Assembly (NCBI GenBank): GCA_024234735.1
Contig: JACKNV010000002.1
Location: 186,001-250,000, forward strand
Direction: 5' to 3'
Length of the DNA: 64,000 bases
Source of the DNA: Pseudomonadales bacterium
Lineage (GTDB): Bacteria > Pseudomonadota > Gammaproteobacteria > Pseudomonadales > Halieaceae
Shown here: in pieces, positions 24,960 to 32,681 of the stretch
Numbering within the stretch: position 1 is the stretch's first letter
How the letters are laid out: each line of letters starts with the position of its first letter
Made by a program: the position numbers and the translations under genes
Notes under the pieces: generated by a model
Told to the model about the DNA's origin: nothing
Seen by the model: the letters and a program-made list of their open reading frames with translations, nothing else
Database searches by the model: none

Positions 24960-25025
24960 CGGCGCAGCGGCCCTGGCTATCGATCCACCATTTGCTTTCT
25001 TCCTTTCCACAGGAGCAGTGAAACG

Positions 25026-25979
25026 ATGACAATCGACAATCGTGTTACCAGGATGACTGGTACCCGCTATCCGATCATCCAGGCGCCGATGGGCTGGATC
25101 GCCCGGGCGCAGCTGGCCTGCGCGGTGAGCAATGCCGGCGGCCTGGGCATCATCGAGACCTCCTCGGGAGAACTGGACAACATCAGGCGCGAAGTCCAGT
25201 TGATGCGCGGACTGACCGACAAACCTTTCGGCATGAACGTGGCGTTGTCCTACGTCAAAGGCAGCAACATCATCGACTTCGTGATCGAGCAGGGCATCAA
25301 GTTCGTTACCACGTCCTCCGGCAGCCCCAGCGTCTGTACCCGGGATTTCCAGGCCGCGGGTATCACTGTCTTTCACGTGGTGCCCACCCTGGACATGGCG
25401 CTCAAGGCCATCGACGCCGGTGTGGACGGCCTGGTGGTGGAGGGCGGCGAGGGCGGCGGCTTCAAGAACCCCAGCCCGGTGTCGACCATGGTGTTGTTGC
25501 CGCTGGTGCGCTCCCGGGTAGAGGTGCCCATCATCGCCGCCGGCGGCATCTGCGACGGCCCGTCGATGGCGGCGGCCTTTGCCCTGGGGGCGGAGGGCGT
25601 GCAGATGGGCACCCGCATGCTGTCCTGCGCGGAGTCCCCGGTGCACGCCAACTGGAAGCAGGCGGTGGTGTCGGCCAGGGAGACCGATACGGTGTTTCTC
25701 AACCAGCAGTCCCGTCCCGCCCTGCGGGCCCTGCGCACGGCGCGTACGGCCGCCCTGGAGCCGTTGGGCAAGTTCGATGTCATGGAGAACATGGCCGGGA
25801 TCCCGCAGCTGTATTTCGGCGGTGACATGGAAGCGGCGATTCCCCTGTCGGGTCAGGTCTGCGGGCGCATCGACGCGGTGCTCAGCGCGCAGCAGATAAT
25901 CGATGACACCATCGCCGGTTTTCGACAGACGGTGGCCGACCTTGCCCGGCACTACCCGGCAACCGCGCAACAGGCCTGA
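25026..25979 (+). CDS. Nitronate monooxygenase / 2-nitropropane dioxygenase family FMN protein
   Basis: This 317-residue TIM-barrel flavoprotein has the family start PIIQAPMGWIA, the substrate-channel VSNAGGLGII, the phosphate-binding AAGGICDG and the downstream GAEGVQMGTRML. Members oxidise alkyl nitronates or act as FabK-like enoyl reductases; in acyl-CoA neighbourhoods they often have unproven roles. The histidine seen in class I nitronate monooxygenases is not evident, so enoyl-reductase or another flavin function is as plausible. The ATG is preceded by CAGGAGCAG. It lies between a GST-like gene and a FadB-like gene on the same strand. Confidence 0.9.
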   Translation: MTIDNRVTRMTGTRYPIIQAPMGWIARAQLACAVSNAGGLGIIETSSGELDNIRREVQLMRGLTDKPFGMNVALSYVKGSNIIDFVIEQGIKFVTTSSGSPSVCTRDFQAAGITVFHVVPTLDMALKAIDAGVDGLVVEGGEGGGFKNPSPVSTMVLLPLVRSRVEVPIIAAGGICDGPSMAAAFALGAEGVQMGTRMLSCAESPVHANWKQAVVSARETDTVFLNQQSRPALRALRTARTAALEPLGKFDVMENMAGIPQLYFGGDMEAAIPLSGQVCGRIDAVLSAQQIIDDTIAGFRQTVADLARHYPATAQQA

Positions 25980-26019
25980 AGCCGGGCTATTCACCCGTAT
26001 CCACAGGAGACCGAAAACA

Positions 26020-28089
26020 ATGCAACTCACCACCATGGTCAGCTATGAAAACATGCAGGGAGTGGCGGTCGTCACCGTCGACAATCCGCCGGTAAACGCC
26101 CTCAGCCAGGGGGTGCGCCAGGGTCTGCTGGAGGGTGTGAACAAGGCGCTGGCGGACGATGCGGTGCAGGCCATCGTCATCCATTGCGCCGGCAGGACCT
26201 TCATAGCCGGCGCCGACATCACCGAATTCGCCAGCGGCCCTGCCGAGCCGTCGTTGCGCGATATGCTGGAGCTGATGGACGGCGCCGGCAAACCGGTGAT
26301 CGCGGCCATCCACGGCACCGCGCTGGGCGGCGGGCTGGAGACGGCGCTGTGCTGCCATTACCGGGTGGCGGCGCCGGGGGCCAGGCTGGGCCTGCCGGAG
26401 GTCAAACTCGGCCTGTTGCCCGGGGCCGGCGGTACCCAGCGGTTGCCGCGGGTGGTGGGCGTGGAAAAAGCGCTGCAGATGGTCACCTCGGGGGTGCCCA
26501 TCGGTGCCGTGGAGGCACTGGAGGCCGGCCTGGTGGATGAGATCGTGGAGGGCGACCTGCTGCCGGGCGCGCTGGCCTTCGGCCACCAAATCGTCGCGCG
26601 TGGCGCTGCCCTGCCGCGGATTCGCGATCGTGACGACAGACTCCAGGAGGCCCGGGAAGACCCCGCAGTATTCGAGCAGTTCCGGCGGTCCATCGCCCGC
26701 AAGAGCCGCGGGTTTATCGCCCCGGAATACAATATTCGCTGCATCGAGGCCGCGGTCAGCCAGCCCTTCGACGAGGGCATGAAGACCGAAGCCAGGCTGT
26801 TCACCGAGCTGATGCGTAGCCCGCAGGCGGCCGCCCAACAGTATTTCTTCTTCGCCGAGCGCCAGGCGGCCAGGATTCCCGATATTCCCCGGGATACTCC
26901 CGAGTTGCCCATTGCCCGGGTGGGGGTGATCGGCGCGGGGACCATGGGCGGCGGTATTGCCATGAACATGGTCAATGTGGGCATTCCGGTAACCCTGGTC
27001 GAAACCAGCCAGGAGGCGCTGGAGCGGGGCCTGGGGGTAATCCGCGGGAACTACGACAACACCGCGCGCAAAGGGCGCCTCAGCGAGGCCGACGTGGTGC
27101 AGCGGATGGGACTGATCAACGGCTCGCTGCAGCTGCAGGAGCTGGCACAGTGCGACCTTGTGATCGAAGCCGTGTTCGAGAACATGGAGGTAAAGAAAGA
27201 CATCTTCAGGCGCCTGGACGCCATTGTGAAACCCGGTGCGATACTCGCCTCCAATACTTCCGCCCTGGATCTCAACGAGATTGCCAGTGCCACCGCGCGC
27301 CCCGAGTCGGTGATCGGGCTGCACTTCTTCTCGCCGGCCAATGTGATGAAGTTGCTCGAAGTGGTGCGCGGCGACGCCACTGCCAGGGAAGTCATCAAGA
27401 CCTGCATGGGTTTTGCCAGGCGTATCGACAAGGTGCCGGTACTGGTGGGGGTGTGCCACGGCTTTGTCGGCAACCGCATCCTGTTCGCGCGCCAGACACA
27501 GGCGCAGCAACTGGCACTCGAAGGCGCGCCGCCCCACCAGGTCGACCGGGTGTTGTACGAGTTCGGTTTTCCCATGGGTGCCTTCCAGATGAGCGACCTG
27601 GCGGGCCTGGATATCGGCTGGAACGCCGAGACCTCGCGCGGCGAGACGATCCGCGACCGCCTCTGTGAAGCGGGGCGGCGCGGCCAGAAAACCGGCGCCG
27701 GTTACTACGACTACGACGAAAATCGCAAGCCCACGCCCGCACCCCTGGTAGCCGAGCTGTATACCGAATTCGCGGCCAGGGCCGGTATTATCCAGCGCGA
27801 TATAGCCGACCAGGAGATTCTCGAGCGCTGTCTCCTGCCGATGATCAACGAGGGAGCGAAGATCCTGGAGGAGGGCATTGCCATTCGCGCCAGCGATATC
27901 GACGTGGTCTACGTCTATGGCTACGGCTGGCCGGTGTATCGGGGCGGCCCGATGTACTACGCCAACAGCCTGGGGCTGGACACCGTGCTGGCCCGGCTGC
28001 GGCACTACTGGCAGCAGTCAGGGGACGACTTCTGGCGGCCCAGCCGCCTGCTCGTGGAACTGGCGGAAAAGGGCGGCCGTTTCAGTTGA
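26020..28089 (+). CDS. Bifunctional enoyl-CoA hydratase / 3-hydroxyacyl-CoA dehydrogenase (FadB/FadJ-like)
   Basis: The ATG at 26020, after ACAGGAGACC, gives 689 residues. Residues 1-190 form the crotonase domain, with the oxyanion loop AGADITEF and the catalytic glutamate in GLPEVKLGLLPGAGG. The NAD-binding domain begins at VGVIGAGTMGGGIAM near residue 305, followed by GLHFFSPANVMKLLEVV and GFVGNRI of the C-terminal dehydrogenase domains. It hydrates trans-enoyl-CoA and oxidises the hydroxyacyl-CoA. A partner thiolase is not adjacent; the only thiolase in the window is at 8467. It probably serves the acyl-CoA dehydrogenase pair upstream. Confidence 0.95.
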   Translation: MQLTTMVSYENMQGVAVVTVDNPPVNALSQGVRQGLLEGVNKALADDAVQAIVIHCAGRTFIAGADITEFASGPAEPSLRDMLELMDGAGKPVIAAIHGTALGGGLETALCCHYRVAAPGARLGLPEVKLGLLPGAGGTQRLPRVVGVEKALQMVTSGVPIGAVEALEAGLVDEIVEGDLLPGALAFGHQIVARGAALPRIRDRDDRLQEAREDPAVFEQFRRSIARKSRGFIAPEYNIRCIEAAVSQPFDEGMKTEARLFTELMRSPQAAAQQYFFFAERQAARIPDIPRDTPELPIARVGVIGAGTMGGGIAMNMVNVGIPVTLVETSQEALERGLGVIRGNYDNTARKGRLSEADVVQRMGLINGSLQLQELAQCDLVIEAVFENMEVKKDIFRRLDAIVKPGAILASNTSALDLNEIASATARPESVIGLHFFSPANVMKLLEVVRGDATAREVIKTCMGFARRIDKVPVLVGVCHGFVGNRILFARQTQAQQLALEGAPPHQVDRVLYEFGFPMGAFQMSDLAGLDIGWNAETSRGETIRDRLCEAGRRGQKTGAGYYDYDENRKPTPAPLVAELYTEFAARAGIIQRDIADQEILERCLLPMINEGAKILEEGIAIRASDIDVVYVYGYGWPVYRGGPMYYANSLGLDTVLARLRHYWQQSGDDFWRPSRLLVELAEKGGRFS

Positions 28090-28125
28090 GACCTGCCCTG
28101 CCGGCGCTTGCCGCCACGCGCGGGC

Positions 28126-28935
28126 TTATAGCTTGCGGGCGATGATGCCCTGCCCGAAGGGCAGGGTCTGGTCGAGGACTTTCTTCAGTTGCGGGCCGCC
28201 TTCGGTCTTGAGCAGGCGATGCCAGGTGGTACTCCACAGCTGGCTCAGTTCGTCGTAGGGCGGGTTGATCCCGTCCTGGGCGATGCCGCTGAGCTCCTGC
28301 CCCTGTGCCCGGCGGGTGACCCAGTTGAAACACAGCCACAGCAGCCAGTAGAACCCCTGGTTGAAATAGCGCTCTATCTGCAGGCCGGCGCCCTCCACCA
28401 GGGCAGTGAAGGATTCCCTGGTGAACACCTGGATATGATTGGGGGCCGCGAAATAGTTAGCGGGTGCCACGTGGCGCTGCAACTCCTCGCCGCGCGCATC
28501 GGGTACCGTCAGCAGCAGCAGTGCGCCGGGTTTGGCCACCCGCACCAGCTCCGCGAGGATTTGCGCCGGGTCGGGGGTGTGCTCGAGTACCTCCATGGCG
28601 ACGACCCGGCTCATGGTGTCGTCTTCCAGGGCGATGGTGTTACCGGTCATCAGCAGCCGGTGGACGCCGCGCGCCGGGGTGTCCCGCAATTTACTCTCGA
28701 CCTCCAGCAGCCGCTGTTCAAGGGTATCGGCAATATAGATGTCCGCGCCCGTCCTGCCGCAAAACAGCGCGGCACCGCCGGCGCCGCAGCCGAAATCCAG
28801 CACCGTGTCCGCGGCGTGCACCGGGAAGCCCTCGAACAGCTCGTTGCTGTCCCGCTGGAACCAGCCTCCCAGCGCCGCATCCATGAGACCGCAGGAGCGG
28901 GGGTCGACGGGATCGGGCAGGGTGCTTGCTGGCAT
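28126..28935 (-). CDS. Class I SAM-dependent methyltransferase
   Basis: This 269-residue protein has SAM motif I as LDFGCGAGGAA near residue 48, an acidic ribose-binding residue at YIADTLEQ, motif II around VVAMEVLEHTPD and motif III near GALLLLTVPDA. The VLEH phrase is typical of UbiG/UbiE-like and small-molecule methyltransferases. The acceptor could be a small molecule, lipid or natural product; nothing in the sequence decides it. It is convergent with the FadB-like gene (36-base gap) and about 150 bases from the SDR on the same strand. Confidence 0.9.
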   Translation of the reverse strand: MPASTLPDPVDPRSCGLMDAALGGWFQRDSNELFEGFPVHAADTVLDFGCGAGGAALFCGRTGADIYIADTLEQRLLEVESKLRDTPARGVHRLLMTGNTIALEDDTMSRVVAMEVLEHTPDPAQILAELVRVAKPGALLLLTVPDARGEELQRHVAPANYFAAPNHIQVFTRESFTALVEGAGLQIERYFNQGFYWLLWLCFNWVTRRAQGQELSGIAQDGINPPYDELSQLWSTTWHRLLKTEGGPQLKKVLDQTLPFGQGIIARKL

Positions 28936-29081
28936 TGGCTGGCATCTCGTTCACGGATGGGCGGGCCGGCACGAAAGTGCCCTGGCCCGGTGTAGTGGGT
29001 GGACGATAAAAGACTTCCCGGCAAAATTGAAGTCTTCAGCGGGGTTCATTATCCAGGCGGCGGATCGGTGGCCCATCCTCC

Positions 29082-29846
29082 CTAGATATGATCGCTGCGA
29101 ACATGCGCGTCGTAGCCGCCGTCGACATACAGTACCGAGCCGCATACGTAGCTGGATTCCGGGCCGAGCAGGAAGTTGATGGCGCGGGCGATTTCCCGGG
29201 GCTGGCCGGCCCTGCCCAGGGGGGTGTTGTCAATCAGATGCCGCATGACTTCGGCCATTTCCGGGTTGTCGTACAGGGGTCTGGTCATCGGGGTGTCCAC
29301 CGGCCCCGGCGCCACGGCGTTCATGCGGATGCCGTCGCGAGCGTAGGCCATGGTGTTGCGGCGCATCCAGTAGGCCAGGGCGCGTTTGCCGGCCATGTAG
29401 TGCATGCCGTTATCGTGCTCTGCGGCAATCTTCAGTGCCGCGACCTCGTCTCCCTCCAGCAGGCTGGTGATGAGCGGGTCCTCGGGGGATGACATGGGCG
29501 CCGAGTTGGAGCACAGTAGGACGATAGCGCCCTGTTTCCTGCTCACCAGCTCGCGCAGGCCCGCCACCACCTCCACTGTGCCGAAGTAGTTTACCGCGGT
29601 GATCAGGGTGCCGGGCGGACCACCGCCGCCCACTCCGGCCAGGGGTATCAGCCCGTCCAGTCCCCCGGGGGCGCGCTCGCGCACGCCGGCGATGGCGGCC
29701 TGCCGGCCGGCCGCGCTCGCCAGGTCGGCGTTGATGTCGGCGTCGCGCAGGTCGACGTTGATGACCTCGTGTCCCTGCTCGCGCAGCAGCGCTGCCAGGC
29801 TGGCGCCGATACCCGAAGCGGCGCCGGTCAATGCATAGGTTCCCAT
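29082..29846 (-). CDS. Short-chain dehydrogenase, 3-alpha-hydroxysteroid-dehydrogenase-like
   Basis: This 254-residue SDR has the cofactor loop TGAASGIG at residues 7-14, DLRDADINADL for the adenine pocket, the AGVGG motif and the catalytic YMAGK tyrosine-lysine pair. A conserved APGPVDTPM follows, and YVCGSVLYVDGG is near the end. The combination of an AASGIG loop, a DLRDA segment and an inserted loop before the active site resembles Comamonas 3-alpha-hydroxysteroid dehydrogenase (HsdA); this is by eye and not proof of steroid substrates. It uses NAD(H) or NADP(H) to interconvert an alcohol and ketone. It diverges from the SRPBCC-Rieske genes. Confidence 0.9.
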   Translation of the reverse strand: MGTYALTGAASGIGASLAALLREQGHEVINVDLRDADINADLASAAGRQAAIAGVRERAPGGLDGLIPLAGVGGGGPPGTLITAVNYFGTVEVVAGLRELVSRKQGAIVLLCSNSAPMSSPEDPLITSLLEGDEVAALKIAAEHDNGMHYMAGKRALAYWMRRNTMAYARDGIRMNAVAPGPVDTPMTRPLYDNPEMAEVMRHLIDNTPLGRAGQPREIARAINFLLGPESSYVCGSVLYVDGGYDAHVRSDHI

Positions 29847-29985
29847 GGTTGTTGTGTCCTCACAGATGTCGGTGACAGCTTAACAGGCCCCGGGGCCCGG
29901 CGAGTCGCCCGCGGGTTTAAATCTCTGGGCCGGTGCGCGCCGGCTTCGGCCTGGGTCCGCTACGGTCTGCTATGCCATACCCGGA

Positions 29986-30014
29986 TTGACCGGTAAGCGC
30001 TGCCGGTTTATCTG
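29986..30014 (+). promoter_or_regulatory. Candidate promoter for the SRPBCC-Rieske genes
   Basis: TTGACC (29986-29991) is followed after 17 bases by TATCTG (30009-30014). The -35 element is good and the -10 element weak. It lies 66 bases before the ATG at 30080, in the 233-base gap shared with the divergent SDR. Confidence 0.35.
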
Positions 30015-30079
30015 CGCCACCCAAGTGGTTAAGCTGCGCCGAGGCCGAGTATCGGGAGACCGGTTGTGAAGACGCAAAC

Positions 30080-30595
30080 ATGAGCCGCGAAGTGACTTCC
30101 CGGGTCATCATCGAGATGCCGCGCGAGCAGGCCTGGGCGAGGTTGCGTGACCTCTCCCTGGCGCACAACTACGTCCCCGGCGTCGTCCGGACCGAGATCA
30201 CAGGGGAGCAGACACAGGGTGTCGGCGCCAGCCGGTATGTATACCGGGGTGCGAAATCCCGCCTGCAGGAAACCGTCGTGGAGTGGCGTGAAGGCGAGGG
30301 CTTCACCATCCGCCTGCACCGCGGTGACCGCAGCGTGCCGCCGTTTCGCAGCGCGTCCTTCAGCTACCAGCTGGCCGATCACGGGCCGCAGCAGACCTTG
30401 CTCACCACCACCATGCGCTTTGCCATGCCCTGGGGCGCGCTGGGCCGCTGGCTGGAAAAACTCATGGAAAAGCCGGTGGCAGCAACCGTCGCCGACGTCG
30501 CCACGGCGATGAAGCTCTACTACGAATCCGGCCGGCCCACCACCGCGACGGCGCTGGCGGCGTACAAGGTGGCGGCCCGGAGGCGGGGGTGTTGA
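30080..30595 (+). CDS. SRPBCC (START-like) ligand-binding protein, polyketide-cyclase/dehydrase type
   Basis: This 171-residue protein opens with SREVTSRVIIEMPREQAWARL, the first strand and helix of the SRPBCC fold. A central ETVVEWREGEGFTIRL strand pair and a long C-terminal helix with MEKPVAATVADVATAMKLY complete the helix-grip fold. Such proteins bind hydrophobic ligands or act on aromatic or polyketide rings. No catalytic residues can be identified. The last 7 bases overlap the start of the Rieske alpha gene, so translation is probably coupled and the protein may bind the Rieske substrate. Signal peptide and membrane segments are absent. Confidence 0.85.
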   Translation: MSREVTSRVIIEMPREQAWARLRDLSLAHNYVPGVVRTEITGEQTQGVGASRYVYRGAKSRLQETVVEWREGEGFTIRLHRGDRSVPPFRSASFSYQLADHGPQQTLLTTTMRFAMPWGALGRWLEKLMEKPVAATVADVATAMKLYYESGRPTTATALAAYKVAARRRGC

Positions 30596-31893
30596 CGGGT
30601 TCGGCAGGGACGTGGCGGCCCGCCGACCTGGTCAACGGCGACGCCTCCCTGATCAGCCGCCGCTGCTGGACGGACCCCCAGGTCTATGCCCTGGAGCAGC
30701 GGGGCATTTTCGGCCGCGCCTGGCTGTTCCTGGGGCACGAGTCCCAGCTGCGGAACGCCGGTGATTTCGTCCAGGCCTATATGGGCGAAACCCCGGTTAT
30801 TCTCGCCCGCGGCGGGGACATGGGCCTGTACGCCAGCATCAACAGCTGTACCCATCGCGGCCTGCCGGTATGCCGCGCCGACCACGGCAATGCCAGGCGC
30901 TTTATCTGCCCCTACCACAACTGGTCCTACACGGTGGAGGGGGACCTGGTCAGCATTCCCCAGGAGCACGCGCTGCAGCACCGGCCCGACAAGCGTGAAC
31001 TGGGGTTGAAGCGCGTGCCCAGGGTAGCGTCCTGGCGGGGGTTGGTGTTCGGCAGCTTCGATCCCGATATCATCGCGCTGGAGGACTACCTGGGCGATAT
31101 GCGTTTCTACCTGGACGCGTTCCTGCAGCGTTTTCCCCAGGGTATCGAATTCATGGGGGCGCCTCACCGCTGGCTGCTCGACGCCAACTGGAAGTTGCCG
31201 GTCGAGAACCAGTTGGGGGATGTCAATCACGGCGCCTTTCTGCACAGCGCCATCATCCCCCGCGAGGCACAGGACACCATCGAGGCCCTGGGCTACAGCG
31301 TGGTGACCGCGCCGGGGCATGGTGCCACCTTCCGGCTGATGCCCGAAGACGCACCGGTGGATGAGGTCGCATGGGGCATGGAGGGCCTGGGTGGGCTGCT
31401 GGGCGGGGAAGAGGTGCAGGCCTACCTGCGGGATATCCAGGCGCAGGCGGCACAGCGGGTGGGCCCGCTGCGGGCACGCATGAAGGGACTCACCTATGGG
31501 GTCTACCCCAACCTGTCTTTCCTGTGGTCGAACGCCTCCTTCAAGGTGTCGCACCCGCGCGGCCCCGGCCAGGTCGAGTACTGGTCCTGGGCGGTGGTTC
31601 CTGCGGACGCCCCGGAGTCGGTCAAGCGGGCGCTGCGTACCAACTACAGTTCCTTTTTCGGTCCCGGGGGACTGCTCGAGCAGGAGGATGCGGAGGTCTG
31701 GGTACAGCAGTTTCGCGGCAGTAACATCGACCACGCCGATGATCATCCCTATTTCTATGGGCTGGGCCTGGGGGAGGAGAGGCCGCATTCGGAACTGCCC
31801 GGCCTGGTCAGCGTGACCGCCAACGAATTCTATGCCCGCCATTTTTTCAGGCGTTGGCGCGACGACCTGCAGGCCGCCAGGGAAGATCGATGA
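30589..31893 (+). CDS. Rieske non-heme iron ring-hydroxylating oxygenase, alpha subunit
   Basis: This 434-residue protein starts at GTG 30589, with GGAGG 5 bases earlier. The Rieske [2Fe-2S] ligands are Cys87-x-His89 and Cys107-x2-His110 (CTH and CPYH). The mononuclear iron site shows Asp-Val-Asn-His214-x4-His219 and an acidic residue near the C-terminus in NIDHADD. It inserts oxygen into an aromatic or other ring with electrons from a ferredoxin and reductase that are not encoded here. The beta subunit follows with an ATGA overlap. The family resembles benzoate/biphenyl-type alpha-beta enzymes in layout; the real substrate is unknown. Confidence 0.95.
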   Translation: MLTGSAGTWRPADLVNGDASLISRRCWTDPQVYALEQRGIFGRAWLFLGHESQLRNAGDFVQAYMGETPVILARGGDMGLYASINSCTHRGLPVCRADHGNARRFICPYHNWSYTVEGDLVSIPQEHALQHRPDKRELGLKRVPRVASWRGLVFGSFDPDIIALEDYLGDMRFYLDAFLQRFPQGIEFMGAPHRWLLDANWKLPVENQLGDVNHGAFLHSAIIPREAQDTIEALGYSVVTAPGHGATFRLMPEDAPVDEVAWGMEGLGGLLGGEEVQAYLRDIQAQAAQRVGPLRARMKGLTYGVYPNLSFLWSNASFKVSHPRGPGQVEYWSWAVVPADAPESVKRALRTNYSSFFGPGGLLEQEDAEVWVQQFRGSNIDHADDHPYFYGLGLGEERPHSELPGLVSVTANEFYARHFFRRWRDDLQAAREDR

Positions 31894-32450
31894 GCGACGA
31901 GGCGGTAGCCACCAGTCCGGAGCAGCAGCGCGCGCTCGAGGCCTTTTACTTTCGCGAGGCACGACTGCTGGATAACCGCCAGTTTCGCCAGTGGCTGGCA
32001 CTGCTGTGCGAGGACATACGCTACCTGGTGCCGTCGCGGGTGAACGTCCAGGTGGACAATCGCCAGCGTGACCAGGAAGCCATGCTCAGTGTCGAGCGGG
32101 AGCTCGAGGGCGAGGATTCCCGGGGCTGCCCGATCCGGGAGGAAGGTTACCTGCAGCTGACGTTGCGGGCGGAACGGGCCTACAAGATCAACGCCTGGGC
32201 CGAGCAACCACCGGCGCGCACCCGCCGGCTGGTGGGCAATGTCGAGCTGCTGGCACAGGAGGGAAGCCAGTACCGCGTTATCAGTAATTTCCACCTGGCC
32301 TATACCCGCCCTGGCTGTGCCAATGCTTTGTATAGCGGCCAGCGCCGCGACCTGTTACTGGCGGCGGGCTCCGGGTTCCGGCTGCAGCGTCGGGAGGTCG
32401 TTCTCGACTATGCCGAGATCGCGCTGCCGACTCTGGGGCTGCTGTTTTGA
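31890..32450 (+). CDS. Ring-hydroxylating dioxygenase, beta subunit
   Basis: This 186-residue protein has the cone-shaped fold of Rieske oxygenase beta subunits, recognisable from EAFYFREARLLDNRQFRQW at the start, DIRYLVPSR, RVISNFHLAYTR and the C-terminal RREVVLDYAE. It has a structural role in the alpha3-beta3 hexamer. Its ATG overlaps the alpha stop (ATGA), a strong sign of coupled translation and a true pair. After it, 231 bases separate the TonB receptor gene. Confidence 0.93.
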   Translation: MSDEAVATSPEQQRALEAFYFREARLLDNRQFRQWLALLCEDIRYLVPSRVNVQVDNRQRDQEAMLSVERELEGEDSRGCPIREEGYLQLTLRAERAYKINAWAEQPPARTRRLVGNVELLAQEGSQYRVISNFHLAYTRPGCANALYSGQRRDLLLAAGSGFRLQRREVVLDYAEIALPTLGLLF

Positions 32451-32554
32451 GCTCGGCTCGGATATCGTGTCGCCGGCCTTGAGGGGCACCGCCAGGATAG
32501 TTAAAAATTAGCGCGCGGGTCATCTATGCATACCCGCTGGCACACAGATTAATG

Positions 32555-32565
32555 GCGGTAACCGC
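32555..32565. promoter_or_regulatory. Short palindrome in the gap before the TonB receptor
   Basis: GCGGT-A-ACCGC is a perfect palindrome 117 bases before the receptor start, in the 231-base gap after the Rieske beta gene. No clear promoter is attached, though TTAATGG precedes it. It may be a small operator. Nothing else stands out in this gap. Confidence 0.3.
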
Positions 32566-32681
32566 TATGCTACGGTCGACCCCGGTTGCTCGCTGCAGCG
32601 GGGCGGTCAAACATAATAATGGTGGCGCGGCAACACTTCTCCCCGGAGTCATTCCGCCTGCCCATGGCGAGGTAATCTTTT

